Below, in pieces: positions 36,070-48,705 of a stretch of DNA of 64,000 nt (positions are counted from its first letter, which is position 1; every line of letters starts with the position of its first letter). The stretch is from Papaver somniferum. Its lineage: Eukaryota > Streptophyta > Magnoliopsida > Ranunculales > Papaveraceae. Where the stretch lies: the NCBI RefSeq assembly GCF_003573695.1, contig NC_039362.1:6982088-7046087 (forward strand). The letters run 5' to 3'. The notes under the pieces were generated by a model. It was not told the origin of the DNA. It saw nothing but the letters and a program-made list of their open reading frames with translations, and made no database searches. A program made the position numbers and the translations under genes.

Positions 36070-36610
36070 ATTAGTGACCACAGTGAGAGATTGATCTTTC
36101 TGTCACGACGTCAGTTTTCAATCCTCGATCTCATACTTCGACCCATACGTCATGACAGTAGAATAAAACGATCCGCTCAGGAATCGACGACTCAGCTACC
36201 AGGCGGCTCGATTACCAGTCTTAACACAACAAGGGACGACTGGGGACTTCCGAGAGGTTAGAAGCAAATGATCCAACTAGGGATCAGCGGCACGACAAGG
36301 AATGACTGGGGACTTTCCACAGTCACGATGATGTTTCCCACAAAACTCGGTCTTACATTCGGGAGATTCCTTTTCACCAGAAGATCCGAAAAACCGAGTA
36401 AGTCTTGCTAGAAAAAATACATGGTCTGCTACCTCAAGTCTTCACAGGGGAAATAAAAACCAATAGCCATATTTTCCCGTGCTTCATGCTTTCTTCTATC
36501 GCACAACATTCACAATTCCATGACTCTCCTGGGGTACTCATGACACTTATGTTCATAACCAAAACATCATTATTCTAAAATGATTCATTCTAAATAATAA
36601 TTCAAAACTC
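36070..36610 (+). other. Element C interior between 5' LTR and the PMD 3' end
   Basis: Noncoding. It contains a short diverged duplication (acaagggacgactggggact near 36230 and acaaggaatgactggggac near 36294). No primer site of known type was recognised at 36070-36090. Confidence 0.5.
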
Positions 36611-37501
36611 TCAGGGTAACATTTGTCTACCAACCCAAAAATACAGGAAATCAAAACCATAAACTAGGCGTTTCATTTGCCTTTCAAAAAAAAAACCTAA
36701 AACAAGAAGTTCAGAAGACAGAAATGCGTTCAAGGAAAGTTTTTTTAACAATGGCTTGCTCTTCTTGGCGAAAGCCTCCTTCGTGCTTTGGAGATCCGCC
36801 CTATTCAACTTCAACTTCCTGGACAACTTTTCGACTTCCGCTTCCTGCTTCTTCACCATATCCGCAGAAGGACTTTCGACTGTTTCGGCCAACAACTTTT
36901 CAACCTCAGAGAGACCTTCAACGAACCAAAGAACATTGAACTCGAAGTTTACACACACGTCACGATGGAACCTCCATCTCGAGACTACATCCTCAGAAAC
37001 AGTATGACATGTCACGTTGCACATGTTGTCAATCGAAGACAAAGCTTCCTCCATACGCTTAACCAACGCAAATCGACTAGTAATTTTCTTGGTCGTGACG
37101 ATATGTCCGTAGCTTTCCCGTATCTTAGTGTACAACGCCGCATGTTTGGATGGCACGCTAAATCCCCCGATCAACACATGATATGGATGAGGAACCAAGT
37201 ATGGAGGATTGAAAGTGGCGCCCGCGACTGTATCAGCAACAGGCAAGGGATTCCTAAAGACAATTGCACTTGCGGCCACTGGAGTACTCTCAATTGTCTG
37301 AGTCACAACGACGTTTTCATCTCGATCAACATCCATTTCAAGGTCACCCGGTGCGACTTGCACAGTTGGAGACAAAGTTGTATCTCCGCCAGTCTCCATC
37401 TCAGGGCCATCTTCAGAAACGGCTTCCCCCTATGATATCACAGATTAGATATTTTCCAAAGAGAAAGAGAGAGATGAAAGAAGAAAAAACATGCGGGAGA
37501 C

Positions 37502-39751
37502 TGGCAGGCCTTGAAAGGTGTATAGAAATGAAGCGAAATGAAACGGGCCTACAGTAATACCGCAAGTGCACGGTCGTCGGTTGTAGCTCGTGCAAGTACG
37601 GGTCGATCCACAGAGATCGGGTGTGTTTTGGAAAGTGTTTTAGCTATTTGGGTTCCTAAATTGCTATTGGGCTATGAAGCCTTTTGGCTTAAATTGGGCT
37701 TTGAGTACTAATGGGTTTGAATGCCCTTTGAATGAATTGGGCTCTGTAATGTGAACTGATGCTTTGGGCTCAGTTGGTTTGGTCTTGGGCTTTTGAGTTT
37801 CAGTGAACTGATTTGAGCTTTGGGCTCAACAGTTCAACTATGAATTGGGCTTAACATTTCACTGTGACTTGGGCTTGGTAGTGAACTAGGCTTTGGCTCA
37901 GTTGGTTGGGTCTTTAGCTAGGCCTTTGGGGAGGAAGCAGCAGTGGAGCTGCAGCAGACAACAGCAACAGAAGTGGAGTGGCAGCAGTGAAGAAAATGCA
38001 GCAGTGGTGTTGCAGCAGACAAGGCAGTGCAAGCAAAAACAACACAGGGCAAAACAAGGAACAAAGCAAATGAAAACTAAACAGCAACAAAACAGTGAAC
38101 AAAAGCAAAACAAAACAAGAATGAACCAAGGCCTAAGCCAAGGGCAGGGGTGATAAAGAAACTGAAATGAAGCAAGGCTAGACTAAGGCATTCAGGAGGT
38201 ATACTAAAAGAATGGGAAGAGAACTAGCTTGCTATGAGCACTAGTTTCTCCCAAAGCTCAATCAACACTGCAACCTAAGCATACAACAAGAATGGCAAGA
38301 AAATCAGCTTGCTATGAGCACTGATTTCTTCCATTGCACAATTAGTTCAAAGCTTCACAGATACCTAGCCTAGCATTCCATCATACTAACAGCAAGTTTA
38401 AACATAACAGGAACATTAACAAGACAGTGAGCAACAACACATGTTAACAACATTAACAGGAATTTAACAAAATATGAAAGTCTAACAGAACTTTAACACA
38501 ATTGAACTAACAGGATACTAACACAACTAACATGAACATAACTGAATATTGAAGCAGGAAATTGAAATTGAAAACTAAACATAAACATTTAACAGGACAT
38601 GAAATTGAAATTAACTGAAAATTGAACATTTAACAGGACATGAAAGTCCTGGATGTCGGCTACTCCGAGCATGAGTTCTAACATATACCCATATCATCTA
38701 TTTATACAAACAATCAAAAACCCCAAAACAGTGAAATTAGGGTTTGGTGAAAATTGAAATTAGGTTTTACCTAATCACTGATAGCACTCAATAGCTTCGA
38801 CCCAATCTTCCTCTGACTCCCCTCATGCTATCCACGCCTCCAATTGCTTCATCTATCAATCTAATTCACCAAATCCAATCCTAACAGTGAAGAGGATGGT
38901 GGAGTTGTTGAAATAGCTTAATAGGTGATAGGGGTGATGATAGTAGTGATGGGTTGCGGTTGTTGTGGAGAGTTGGTGGTTTGGTGGCTGTTGCAGGAGG
39001 GGTGGTGATGATGGTGGTGCGGCAGGGAAGGAGGTGGTTCTGCAGAGAGGGGGGTGATGGTGGTAGATGGGTTCGATAGAATGGGAGAAGGGGGTTGTTT
39101 GGTTAGGTGGTAGGGCTCGGGTGATAGAGTGTTGAGCGAATCCATCTAGTCTTGATGTTTCGTGAGATGGGCCGCGAGATGCGAAGCTGGTAGGTAGATC
39201 GGACGGTGATGTGAAGTGAAGCTTGTAGCGACCGTCAGATTTTTTGATACAACGAAATCAACGATGCCAGATGGAGTTAGGTGTTGTAGTGTTAGGCGGA
39301 GATATCAAACTTTGATGAACAGCAAGGGAGCGACCGTTGGATTCAACTACCATCTAATCTGAAGGCTTGGAATTACAGCGCTGTGGTGCTCGGCAGAGAC
39401 TTCAGATTTTGATGCTCTATGAAGGAGCGACCGTCGGATGCTTCTGAGAACTGATCTGATGGCTGAGAACGGAGGCGCTTTTGTGTGTAGAAAATGAGGT
39501 TGTGCGCACCATTCTTCGCGGCTTCCTTGCGTAATTTCTCCCGGCTTTTCACTACTTTTCTGCTCTTTTCACTCCGCGACTCATCCGAACTTTATTTATT
39601 ACCTAAAAATGCAAAATTAATTAATAAAAATATTTATTCTTGAAAACAATGAAAATACAGAATATGGGATAAAATGTAGAATTAATGCACAAAAGATGAG
39701 TTAAAATGCCAACAAAAAGGGATAAATATATACAATATTTGGCACTCATCA
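37502..39751 (-). repeat. Element A 3' LTR
   Basis: 2,250 bp. Contains a minus-strand TATAAATAG (38706-38698) and many ttaacagga words (38390-38650). Preceded on minus by the polypurine tract AGGTTTGGGGGTATT. Confidence 0.92.
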
Positions 39752-40428
39752 AATACCCCCAAACCTGAATTTTACTTGTCCTCAAGTAAAACAAAACTAG
39801 GGAAATCCTAACTATACCACTGTCGCTGGTCTCTCGAATGCATTTAGCGTATGCACTAAGCCTTTTAAACCACTAAGTGTCCCTAGTGGACGAGTTGAAG
39901 TCTCGTGAAGGTTTGCTTAGAACGTACCTACAAAGTTCTAGGTCAAAATATAAGCTCAGATTCCATCAAATGTGACATGTGCAAAACAGTTTAAGCTCAC
40001 AGCAAAATGGAGATGTCAATCTAGCTATCAAAGGCACAATCCTAGCACTGATAACAAAAAAAGACATGTGATAAGAGTGTAAAGTGTATCTACACATGTG
40101 TAAAGAAAGATCTGAAGTTATGACTACTAATCACCAAGAGATAGTTTCTCAGGCTAAGAACCAAGGTCGAAATCTAGCTAGCTGTCCGGACTTTACGAGA
40201 ATTGTGAATGAGTTGGAGGTATTTCACAATTACTCGCGTTGTACATCAATGGCATACACCCTCCTTGCTTATTACAAAACAACAAAATGACTATTTACAT
40301 GACTCTTATTTACATTGACTATTCTCTTTTATTTTTGGAACAAGAGATGATGGAATACTTGATTTTTTTTTGTATTTTTCTGATATTTTTTTTTTTTTTT
40401 TTTCTTTTTTTTTTCTGAATAATACATC

Positions 40429-40469
<41 letters not shown>

Positions 40470-41719
40470 CAAGGAAACACTTTTGATACATACAAAAGAA
40501 ACAAAATTACATGACACTTTGCAAGAGGTAGCCCTTTTTGATGCACCCAGTTAAATTCGATGGTTGTCTTTCTTAATGTAACCTCCACCTTCTATCCCAA
40601 CCAACCAAAGAACAAGCTAGTCAAGTTTCGTTCAGTATTCTAAAGTGATTGGCAATCGTAACTTCCTATCCAACACCTTGAAGATCGAGGCCATACATGT
40701 ATTGGTAGATCGTGCGCGTGCAAATTTCTTATCACTATGTGAATTGTGCTAGAATCAGGGTGCCTAAATATCTAGACTAAGACTCCTAATAATACATATT
40801 TGCACAAGAGTCAACATTTCAAGGTAAATGAGCTCCATTTTTATGATTTTTCATTTTTTTTTTTTTTTGAATTTTGATTTTTTAATTTTTTTTGGAATTT
40901 TTCAATTTTTTCAAAAAGAAGAAGGAGTTCGTTTTCAATTATGGCAATTATCATGGCATCTACTCTATACCCCCAAACCTAAACTAAACATTGTCCTCAA
41001 TGTTTCAAAATATGGAAAGAATTAAAATGCAACATATGGAAAGGGACATGCTGAGTAGAGTAAAAGGAGAGAGAATACCCGATTTCGGCGAAAGCAGAAT
41101 TAAAACTCCGTTATTCAAGGCAAAAATCCAACATATTTCAGCCGAGATCATATTGGATTAGCAAAATATATACAAAAGGAACAAAAGGGTTTTTAAAATT
41201 TTATCTACTGGATTATATACAAAAAATTCACCATACACTAAAATCTAAAGAGTTGAGGATCAACCCAAAAGAAAAAGTGTAGAGACAGAGAAAGTTTCAA
41301 AACACTAAAATTGGACTTAAATGGGATGAGAGTGAAAAACCGAATGAATCACCCCTAAACCTAAATTTCAACAGGTTTACTTTTAAGCACAAAATCTAAT
41401 TTTAAGGGTTCAGGATTCAAAAGGTCTAACTCATAATGGACTGTTTTCGGGATGGGCAAACATGCAATTTCCAACTGTGGCTCTTTAAAAGTGTTATATT
41501 TTGAAGCAAAATAGTCCAAGAGGACTTGGGAAGCACACAGTTCCAATCCTAGATTAGGAATTTTCAGAAAAATGGTTTACAATATGGTACAAACCAAATC
41601 TAGGTTGGGTGGAAGGCCATCAGATTGTGACTTAGGTAGAAGAATAGGCATATCATTATCAATCAAATCAAAATCTTCTAACTCATCTACACATGTCACA
41701 TCATGCTCACAATCATCAA
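39752..41719 (-). other. Element A 3' spacer
   Basis: Noncoding, mostly the reverse complement of the element B spacer. PPT-like motifs are at about 39752-39783 (next to the 3' LTR) and 40971-41010, so the two-motif arrangement is kept. Poly-T runs are at 40388-40411 and 40432-40466. A short ORF at 41546-41361 (minus) with no known domain may be a frameshifted continuation of the gag tail. Confidence 0.7.
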
Positions 41720-42703
41720 TCAAATTGGCAAGATACAATCAGAATTATCAACATCATCAACAGATTTATTCTCGTGTATCGGCACATCAGGGGAAACATC
41801 ACATGGAATACTAGAAGAAATATCATGCATTAAGGTCGGGGCAGAGAAGCCTAATGTATTTGAACCCAAAGGTTCCATAACATTTTCAGTATAGACATGT
41901 TCTTCTAACATAACATCATAATCATCATCATCATCATGATAGGAATTTTGCAATCTAGGATAATTTTCAATCCTAAGGTCGGAGCTATTACAAGAATAAA
42001 ACTCTAATTCATGAGGGTGACTCATATCATGTGGTGTTGTTCCTGTTTCCCTAACGGATTCCCATTGATGGGTTTTCTCTGCAATCTCGGCTAAAAAATT
42101 CCATGCATCATCCACAGATTTATCAATAAACTCACCATTACACATAGACTCAACCATGGTTCGAGATTTAAAGTCTAGTCCCTCATAGAGGATGACGACA
42201 AGTCTCCACTTCTCAATTCCATGGTGCGGACATTCACTCAACAAATCATTAAAACGTTCAAAATAATGAAAAACAGTTTCCTCATCCAATTGGACAAAAC
42301 AATTGATACTTTGACGAATAGCGATGGTCCTATGGTGTGGAAAGAATTTTTCGAAAAATAGATCTGTGAGTTGGTCCCAAGTGTTGATTGATTGTGGTCT
42401 CAAACCGTAAAACCATGTTTTGGCCCTTTCCTTTAAAGAAAATGTAAACAAACGCAATTTCAGAGAGTCTTCGGACATATGATCAGGTTGCATAGTCCGA
42501 CAAATTTGTTCAAACTCTCTTACATGAGTGTAGGGGTTCTCAGACTCGAACCCTCGAAATATAGGAAGTATTTGTATCATGCTTGCATTTATTTTAAAAG
42601 GGTTATTGGTTTGAGGTAATACAATACATGATAATGGAATTTGTATTGATGGATACATGTATTCATGGAGAGCACGAGGTTGGCCCATTTTGAAAAAACA
42701 CAA
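41720..42703 (-). CDS. Element A Gag protein (327 aa)
   Basis: A single open frame. Residues 4-240 align block by block with element B gag: MYPSIQIPLSCIVLP, ILPIFRGFESENPYTHVREF, WDQLTDLFFEKFFPHHRTIA, HYFERFNDLLSECPHHGIEK, VESMCNGEFIDK and THQWESVRE. After about residue 240 it changes to an Asp/Ser-rich tail (including DDDDDYDVM) unrelated to the Gln-rich B gag tail; the nucleocapsid cysteine segment is lost. It could assemble with, or be packaged by, a B-type partner. Intactness next to an enzyme-less interior marks it as a TR-GAG element. The tail may derive from the protease-RT linker. Confidence 0.85.
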   Translation of the reverse strand: MCFFKMGQPRALHEYMYPSIQIPLSCIVLPQTNNPFKINASMIQILPIFRGFESENPYTHVREFEQICRTMQPDHMSEDSLKLRLFTFSLKERAKTWFYGLRPQSINTWDQLTDLFFEKFFPHHRTIAIRQSINCFVQLDEETVFHYFERFNDLLSECPHHGIEKWRLVVILYEGLDFKSRTMVESMCNGEFIDKSVDDAWNFLAEIAEKTHQWESVRETGTTPHDMSHPHELEFYSCNSSDLRIENYPRLQNSYHDDDDDYDVMLEEHVYTENVMEPLGSNTLGFSAPTLMHDISSSIPCDVSPDVPIHENKSVDDVDNSDCILPI

Positions 42704-42798
42704 AGCCCACTATTTGGTTTTAAAGGGTTTTCAAAAATTTGGTTTTGATGGGATATAAAAGAAAAAGAAAATTTGGTTTAAAAATGGGAGCAAGTAAA

Positions 42799-42833
<35 letters not shown>

Positions 42834-43484
42834 AAAATAAAATTTGGTTTTTTGAATGGGAGCAAGCCCACTGTGCAAGCCTCTAATGAAATGGAAGGAA
42901 GGCTGCGGCTCAAGAAACACTAAGTTTTAATTTTGAAAGTTTAATTTGGCCCAGTTGGTTAAGGCCCGACGTTTGTTTTAAAACTTTGGTTTCGAGGTCC
43001 ACTCTTGAGTGGAAACAAGCCCACAATCGGTTACAAGCTCAGCTGGGTTTAAACCCAGAATACAAAATACAAGTCCAATGGAAGAATTTAAACAAGCCCA
43101 CACAAAATAAATACAAGCCCACACATTAAACAAACAAGCCCACAAATAAATTATTACAAACCCAAAATAGAAAAATAAAAAGCCCAAAAAAATTGGGTTA
43201 ATTATTACAAGCCCACAATTAAAAAATTTGGAAGCCCACAGGTTGGGTTCTCTCAATGGAATGGGTTTAGGCTTACCTTTTTAGCACAGCCCAGCTGCTC
43301 TGATATTGTTGCAAAAACCCAGTTGGGTTTTGGTTCTTTTCCTTGGTGGCGTCCCAGCAGAGGAAAAACAGGTTCAGAACAGCAGGTCCAACAGCAAATG
43401 AAGTGAAGCAGATGCAGATGCAAATGCTATGAAATGAAATGCAAAAATAGCTAATAAAAAACACAGATAAAAACACAACGCCAA
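42704..43484 (-). other. Element A 5' leader
   Basis: Noncoding. Contains a 28-base T run on plus (42798-42825) and about eight aagccca words at 43010-43245, seen on the sense strand as tgggctt, a word also frequent in the LTR and in the leader of element B. Confidence 0.6.
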
Positions 43485-43502
43485 TCCCCGGCAGCGGCGC
43501 CA
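43485..43502 (-). promoter_or_regulatory. Element A primer-binding site (tRNA-Asp type)
   Basis: Minus TGGCGCCGCTGCCGGGGA, six bases inside the 5' LTR, the same 18 bases as in element B. Confidence 0.85.
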
Positions 43503-43508
43503 AAAACT

Positions 43509-45758
43509 TGGCAGGCCTTGAAAGGTGTATAGAAATGAAGCGAAATGAAACGGGCCTACAGTAATACCGCAAGTGCACGGTCGTCGGTTGTAGCTCGTGC
43601 AAGTACGGGTCGATCCACAGAGATCGGGTGTGTTTTGGAAAGTGTTTTAGCTATTTGGGTTCCTAAATTGCTATTGGGCTATGAAGCCTTTTGGCTTAAA
43701 TTGGGCTTTGAGTACTAATGGGTTTGAATGCCCTTTGAATGAATTGGGCTCTGTAATGTGAACTGATGCTTTGGGCTCAGTTGGTTTGGTCTTGGGCTTT
43801 TGAGTTTCAGTGAACTGATTTGAGCTTTGGGCTCAACAGTTCAACTATGAATTGGGCTTAACATTTCACTGTGACTTGGGCTTGGTAGTGAACTAGGCTT
43901 TGGCTCAGTTGGTTGGGTCTTTAGCTAGGCCTTTGGGGAGGAAGCAGCAGTGGAGCTGCAGCAGACAACAGCAACAGAAGTGGAGTGGCAGCAGTGAAGA
44001 AAATGCAGCAGTGGTGTTGCAGCAGACAAGGCAGTGCAAGCAAAAACAACACAGGGCAAAACAAGGAACAAAGCAAATGAAAACTAAACAGCAACAAAAC
44101 AGTGAACAAAAGCAAAACAAAACAAGAATGAACCAAGGCCTAAGCCAAGGGCAGGGGTGATAAAGAAACTGAAATGAAGCAAGGCTAGACTAAGGCATTC
44201 AGGAGGTATACTAAAAGAATGGGAAGAGAACTAGCTTGCTATGAGCACTAGTTTCTCCCAAAGCTCAATCAACACTGCAACCTAAGCATACAACAAGAAT
44301 GGCAAGAAAATCAGCTTGCTATGAGCACTGATTTCTTCCATTGCACAATTAGTTCAAAGCTTCACAGATACCTAGCCTAGCATTCCATCATACTAACAGC
44401 AAGTTTAAACATAACAGGAACATTAACAAGACAGTGAGCAACAACACATGTTAACAACATTAACAGGAATTTAACAAAATATGAAAGTCTAACAGAACTT
44501 TAACACAATTGAACTAACAGGATACTAACACAACTAACATGAACATAACTGAATATTGAAGCAGGAAATTGAAATTGAAAACTAAACATAAACATTTAAC
44601 AGGACATGAAATTGAAATTAACTGAAAATTGAACATTTAACAGGACATGAAAGTCCTGGATGTCGGCTACTCCGAGCATGAGTTCTAACATATACCCATA
44701 TCATCTATTTATACAAACAATCAAAAACCCCAAAACAGTGAAATTAGGGTTTGGTGAAAATTGAAATTAGGTTTTACCTAATCACTGATAGCACTCAATA
44801 GCTTCGACCCAATCTTCCTCTGACTCCCCTCATGCTATCCACGCCTCCAATTGCTTCATCTATCAATCTAATTCACCAAATCCAATCCTAACAGTGAAGA
44901 GGATGGTGGAGTTGTTGAAATAGCTTAATAGGTGATAGGGGTGATGATAGTAGTGATGGGTTGCGGTTGTTGTGGAGAGTTGGTGGTTTGGTGGCTGTTG
45001 CAGGAGGGGTGGTGATGATGGTGGTGCGGCAGGGAAGGAGGTGGTTCTGCAGAGAGGGGGGTGATGGTGGTAGATGGGTTCGATAGAATGGGAGAAGGGG
45101 GTTGTTTGGTTAGGTGGTAGGGCTCGGGTGATAGGGTGTTAGGCGAATCCATCGAGTCTTGATGTTCTGTGAGATGGGCCGTGGGATGTGAAGCTGGTAG
45201 GTGGATCGGATGGTGAGATGAAGTGAAGCTTGTAGCGACCGTTGGATTATATAATACAACAAAATCAACGACGCCAGATGGAGTTAGGTGTTGTAGTGTA
45301 AGGCGGAGATATCAAACGTTGATGAACATCAAGAGAGCGACCGTTGGATTCAACTACCATCTAATCTGAAGGCTTGGAATTTCAGCGCTGTGGTGCTCGA
45401 CATAGACTTCAGATTTTGATGCTCTATGAAGGAGCGACCGTCGGATGCTTCTGAGAAATGATCTGATGGCTGAGAACGGAGGCGCTTTTGTGTGTAGAAA
45501 ATGAGGTTGTGCGCACCATTCTTCGCGGCTTCCTTGCGTAATTTCTCCCGGCTTTTCACTACTTTTCTGCTCTTTTCGCTCCGCGACTCATCCGAACTTT
45601 ATTTATTACCTAAAAATGCAAAATTAATTAATAAAAATATTTATTCTTGAAAACACTGAAAATACAGAATATGGGATAAAATGTAGAATTAATGCATAAA
45701 AGATGAGTTAAATTGCCAACAAAAAGGGATAAATATATACAATATTTGGCACTCATCA
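43509..45758 (-). repeat. Element A 5' LTR
   Basis: Identical by eye to the other LTR over its left 1.6 kb (to about 45134), but with around 30 substitutions over the right 0.62 kb. In element orientation the divergent part is the beginning of the LTR (U3). Confidence 0.92.
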
Positions 45759-47739
45759 GAGACTCACTGATTCGCTTTCAGACCGACTAGAGAAAGATTC
45801 AGCACTGCTGTCGGAAGAACTACTCTCGCCATCACTGGACTCTGAACTTTCATCCTTCTCGGGTTCCCCATCACCATGGATAGGCTCAGCACCGCCACCC
45901 TCCGTCTCGAGAAGCGATGTTTTCTGACTACTTGCAAGTTTGGTAAAGGCGTTCATGCTGCTGAGACCCTAGGCAAGATACAAAGATGGATACTCATAAA
46001 AGAAACAAGGATATATACGATCCAACTAAAGTCAAGAGGAAAATCATACGTACCCGCATTTGGACGAACTGAAAGTCGGTAGGGATGTCGAAAATGACTG
46101 GGAACCATCTGCACGGCTTTTAGATATTCTCTCCTTCACTTGGGGACTATTTGCATTCGGGCTAACCGATTTTCTCTTTGGCGAAGAAGGATCCCTCAAC
46201 AGTGGATGCTCCGCTAAAACCGCAGGAGAAGGCTTACCGCGACGGTTTTCTACCACATCATTCACGAATCCATGGAAAATGAGAAACTCATCCTGCCAAA
46301 ATATGTTATATTTGGAGGTTGTTGATAGATTTCGTTCCACAAGCAGGAAAGGGAGATTTTTACCCGACACAAAAACAGTAGCATCGAGAACAATTGGCAA
46401 CGAGACTTCTGGAACAACCGGCTGACGAACAATTGGGACCCCTTGGTCAAAACCCATATGTCGAGCCTCCCTATCGATATTGTAAGAGACTGCTTTGCAA
46501 GATCCTCGAAAGAAAGACGACACATGACCGGGCGTGCAGCTTCACATGAACACCATCTCTCCAACACTCATATCCTCTTTATCAGAAGACAGATACATGC
46601 TCGGAGCAGGAGCAAAGGTACTGATCTGAGTTATGGACGCATGCACCGGAGCCCATTGACGAAAATTGACCGTGTGCGAGTTTTCAAGGAATCCAACCAG
46701 GCTCGAACCAATCTTTGGGCGCCTATTCGACCAGTGCAGTATTCTAGAGCCACCCCAAGACTCGGGAAGTACGGCCAACGGTTTTGGATCATACATTTCG
46801 AAGTGCTCCCACAGCCACGCTTGGAGAAAGGCGGCATTAATATACGAATCCACTTTCATGTAACCATTTAAAGCGCACATATCCGCGACCAGCTGATCCA
46901 AGTGTGTGTACAGAGAAACAAGAAACAAGCCGCCAATAGGGAGAATGACACCTTTTGCCAATTTTATGGAAAACTTGATAAGTTCCTATCTTATCTCCTT
47001 CTTACCCGATCCGTCATCGAAAACATCTCTAGATAACCAAATAGCCAAGAACACCGCGACATGAAGCGTACTATTCTTCTGATTCGGCTCCAACTCATCG
47101 GGAAACCACTGAGACACCCTGTAGAAGCACCTCGTCTCGTTTTCTTTCCGAACGAATCCTTTTGATTTCTCAACCAGAGCGGCGCGCATTTATTCTTCAT
47201 CTGCAGACAATTTGACATCGAGGTTTCCTATTATGGGAAGGTTCAGCAACACGGCCACGCTCTCTAAGGAGATAGTCATTTCACCCCACCTGCATATGGC
47301 CGTGTGAGTGTCTGGACACCATCTGGAAATAAAAGCAACAAAGCCTGGAATATCTTTCCTAATTTGAAGCACTGCGGAAGCCGCGACAGCATCAATGATC
47401 TGCGCCTTGGTCAAACTGGCTTTTACACATTCCTGGCTCATCATGAATCACATCCATTTCTCAAAGGGACGCAATAGACTCACAGAGATTTCAAAGTCAA
47501 TAGGAGAAGCATGATACTCTTTCCTCTGAAGACAAAACCTTACTACACCTCCTGGCCGAACCGACCGGGCCTCTCCTTCACTTTCCGGACCAGTCAGAAG
47601 AATCGACACATACTTGGGATGATTTTTCCTAATCGTGGCGGATGTTGTAAAGAACTCATTATCTATGTTTGGTTTGGAATTGCCAACATCTTTCGGTACG
47701 ACAGAACTTTTCTCAAATGACATCTTAACGAAAATTCTC

Positions 47740-48122
47740 TCACGCTACTTCCACCTTCGAAATAACTACAATGGAACAATATGAAGAGAAATTATTTCGG
47801 AAAGTGCATCGAAATTATTTTATCAGACACGGGAGATCCATCCTGGACGCAAGCCAATTTGTTTCAAATTCATAATGCACATAAGCAAAGAAATGGGGAC
47901 TGACAGACCCTGCATCACCACCTCATGCCAAGACCGTACCCTGCAGCAGGAAATTTGCTCCCAGCCGAGGAGGCGTGCCCCATCACGGGAACCATACACA
48001 CGACCACACCAGGAAAAAATGAGTAAACCCTAGAGGCTAGGTTTTCACGGGAAGGGAATGACAATTACCAGCTCATGCATGCCTACTTTGCACGGTAATT
48101 GAGGCGGCCAACATCACTACGG
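47740..48122 (-). other. Element C interior: intron 1 of the PMD gene, left part
   Basis: Noncoding sequence between PMD exon 2 and the insertion of element E; the exact exon 2 acceptor is not fixed (candidate ccattgtag near 47770). Nothing else recognised. Confidence 0.45.
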
Positions 48123-48277
48123 TAAAAAGTGCTATTAGCCAAAATATCGAGTCCTAGCTAATATAAATATGGGTATAAAATGTAGCACTTACGTGCTTAT
48201 CAACACCCCCACACTTATATTTTGCTAGTCCTAGAGCAAAACAAAGAATTGACTGGTCATATCATAAGAGAGAGTTA

Positions 48278-48483
48278 GACCCGCTACACAGCTGATCATA
48301 AAATGAAAATTTGAAATACCATACCAAGACCCGCTACACAGCTGGTCATGACAAATACCATATACAAGACCCGCTACACAGCTGGTCATAACCCTAAAAA
48401 ACATAATGATTTTTTTTAAGACCCACTACACAGCTGATCATCTTTTTTTTAATTTTTTTTAGACCCGCTACGCAGCTGATCAT
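48278..48483 (-). repeat. Five spaced copies of a 22-bp motif with CAGCTG
   Basis: GACCCGCTACACAGCTGRTCAT (plus strand, at most two changes each) starts at 48278, 48328, 48368, 48420 and 48462, at alternating spacings of 50, 40, 52 and 42 bp. It sits between the element's two PPT-like sites, upstream of the 3' LTR. Confidence 0.85.
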
Positions 48484-48705
48484 AACATTTTTTTTATTAT
48501 TAAAAATTCCTAACGAAAGTGCCATACCCCCACACTTAAACATTACATTGTCCTCAATGTAATTGAGTCATCCAGCGTAAAAATTAAGGCGGGAGATTTT
48601 AAAATACAATAAAAGTAAAATATAGAGTGCAGGGAACAAATCTGATGGGTTGACTCCCACGAAGCAAAAGGTATTTGTTTCCCTGCTCGCCAGTAGCACG
48701 TAGTA

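Larger units (their letters stand above)
37502..45758 (-). mobile_element. Element A: gag-only LTR retrotransposon (TR-GAG type)
   Basis: Minus-oriented. LTRs 37502-39751 (3') and 43509-45758 (5') are both 2,250 bp and start TGATGAGTGCC on minus. The duplication GAGAC flanks it (37497-37501 and 45759-45763). The interior (3.76 kb) holds a tRNA-Asp primer site (43502-43485), one gag ORF, a 3' spacer nearly the same as in element B, and a polypurine tract next to the 3' LTR. There is no protease, RT or integrase. It inserted in intron 3 of the antisense PMD gene, 9 bp downstream of the donor. Confidence 0.92.

Noticed and set aside
37893..38153. 86-aa Gln-rich ORF repeated at 43900-44160, with antisense ORFs
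   Set aside because: Inside the LTRs of element A; composition-driven (CAG-rich) and identical because the LTRs are identical there.
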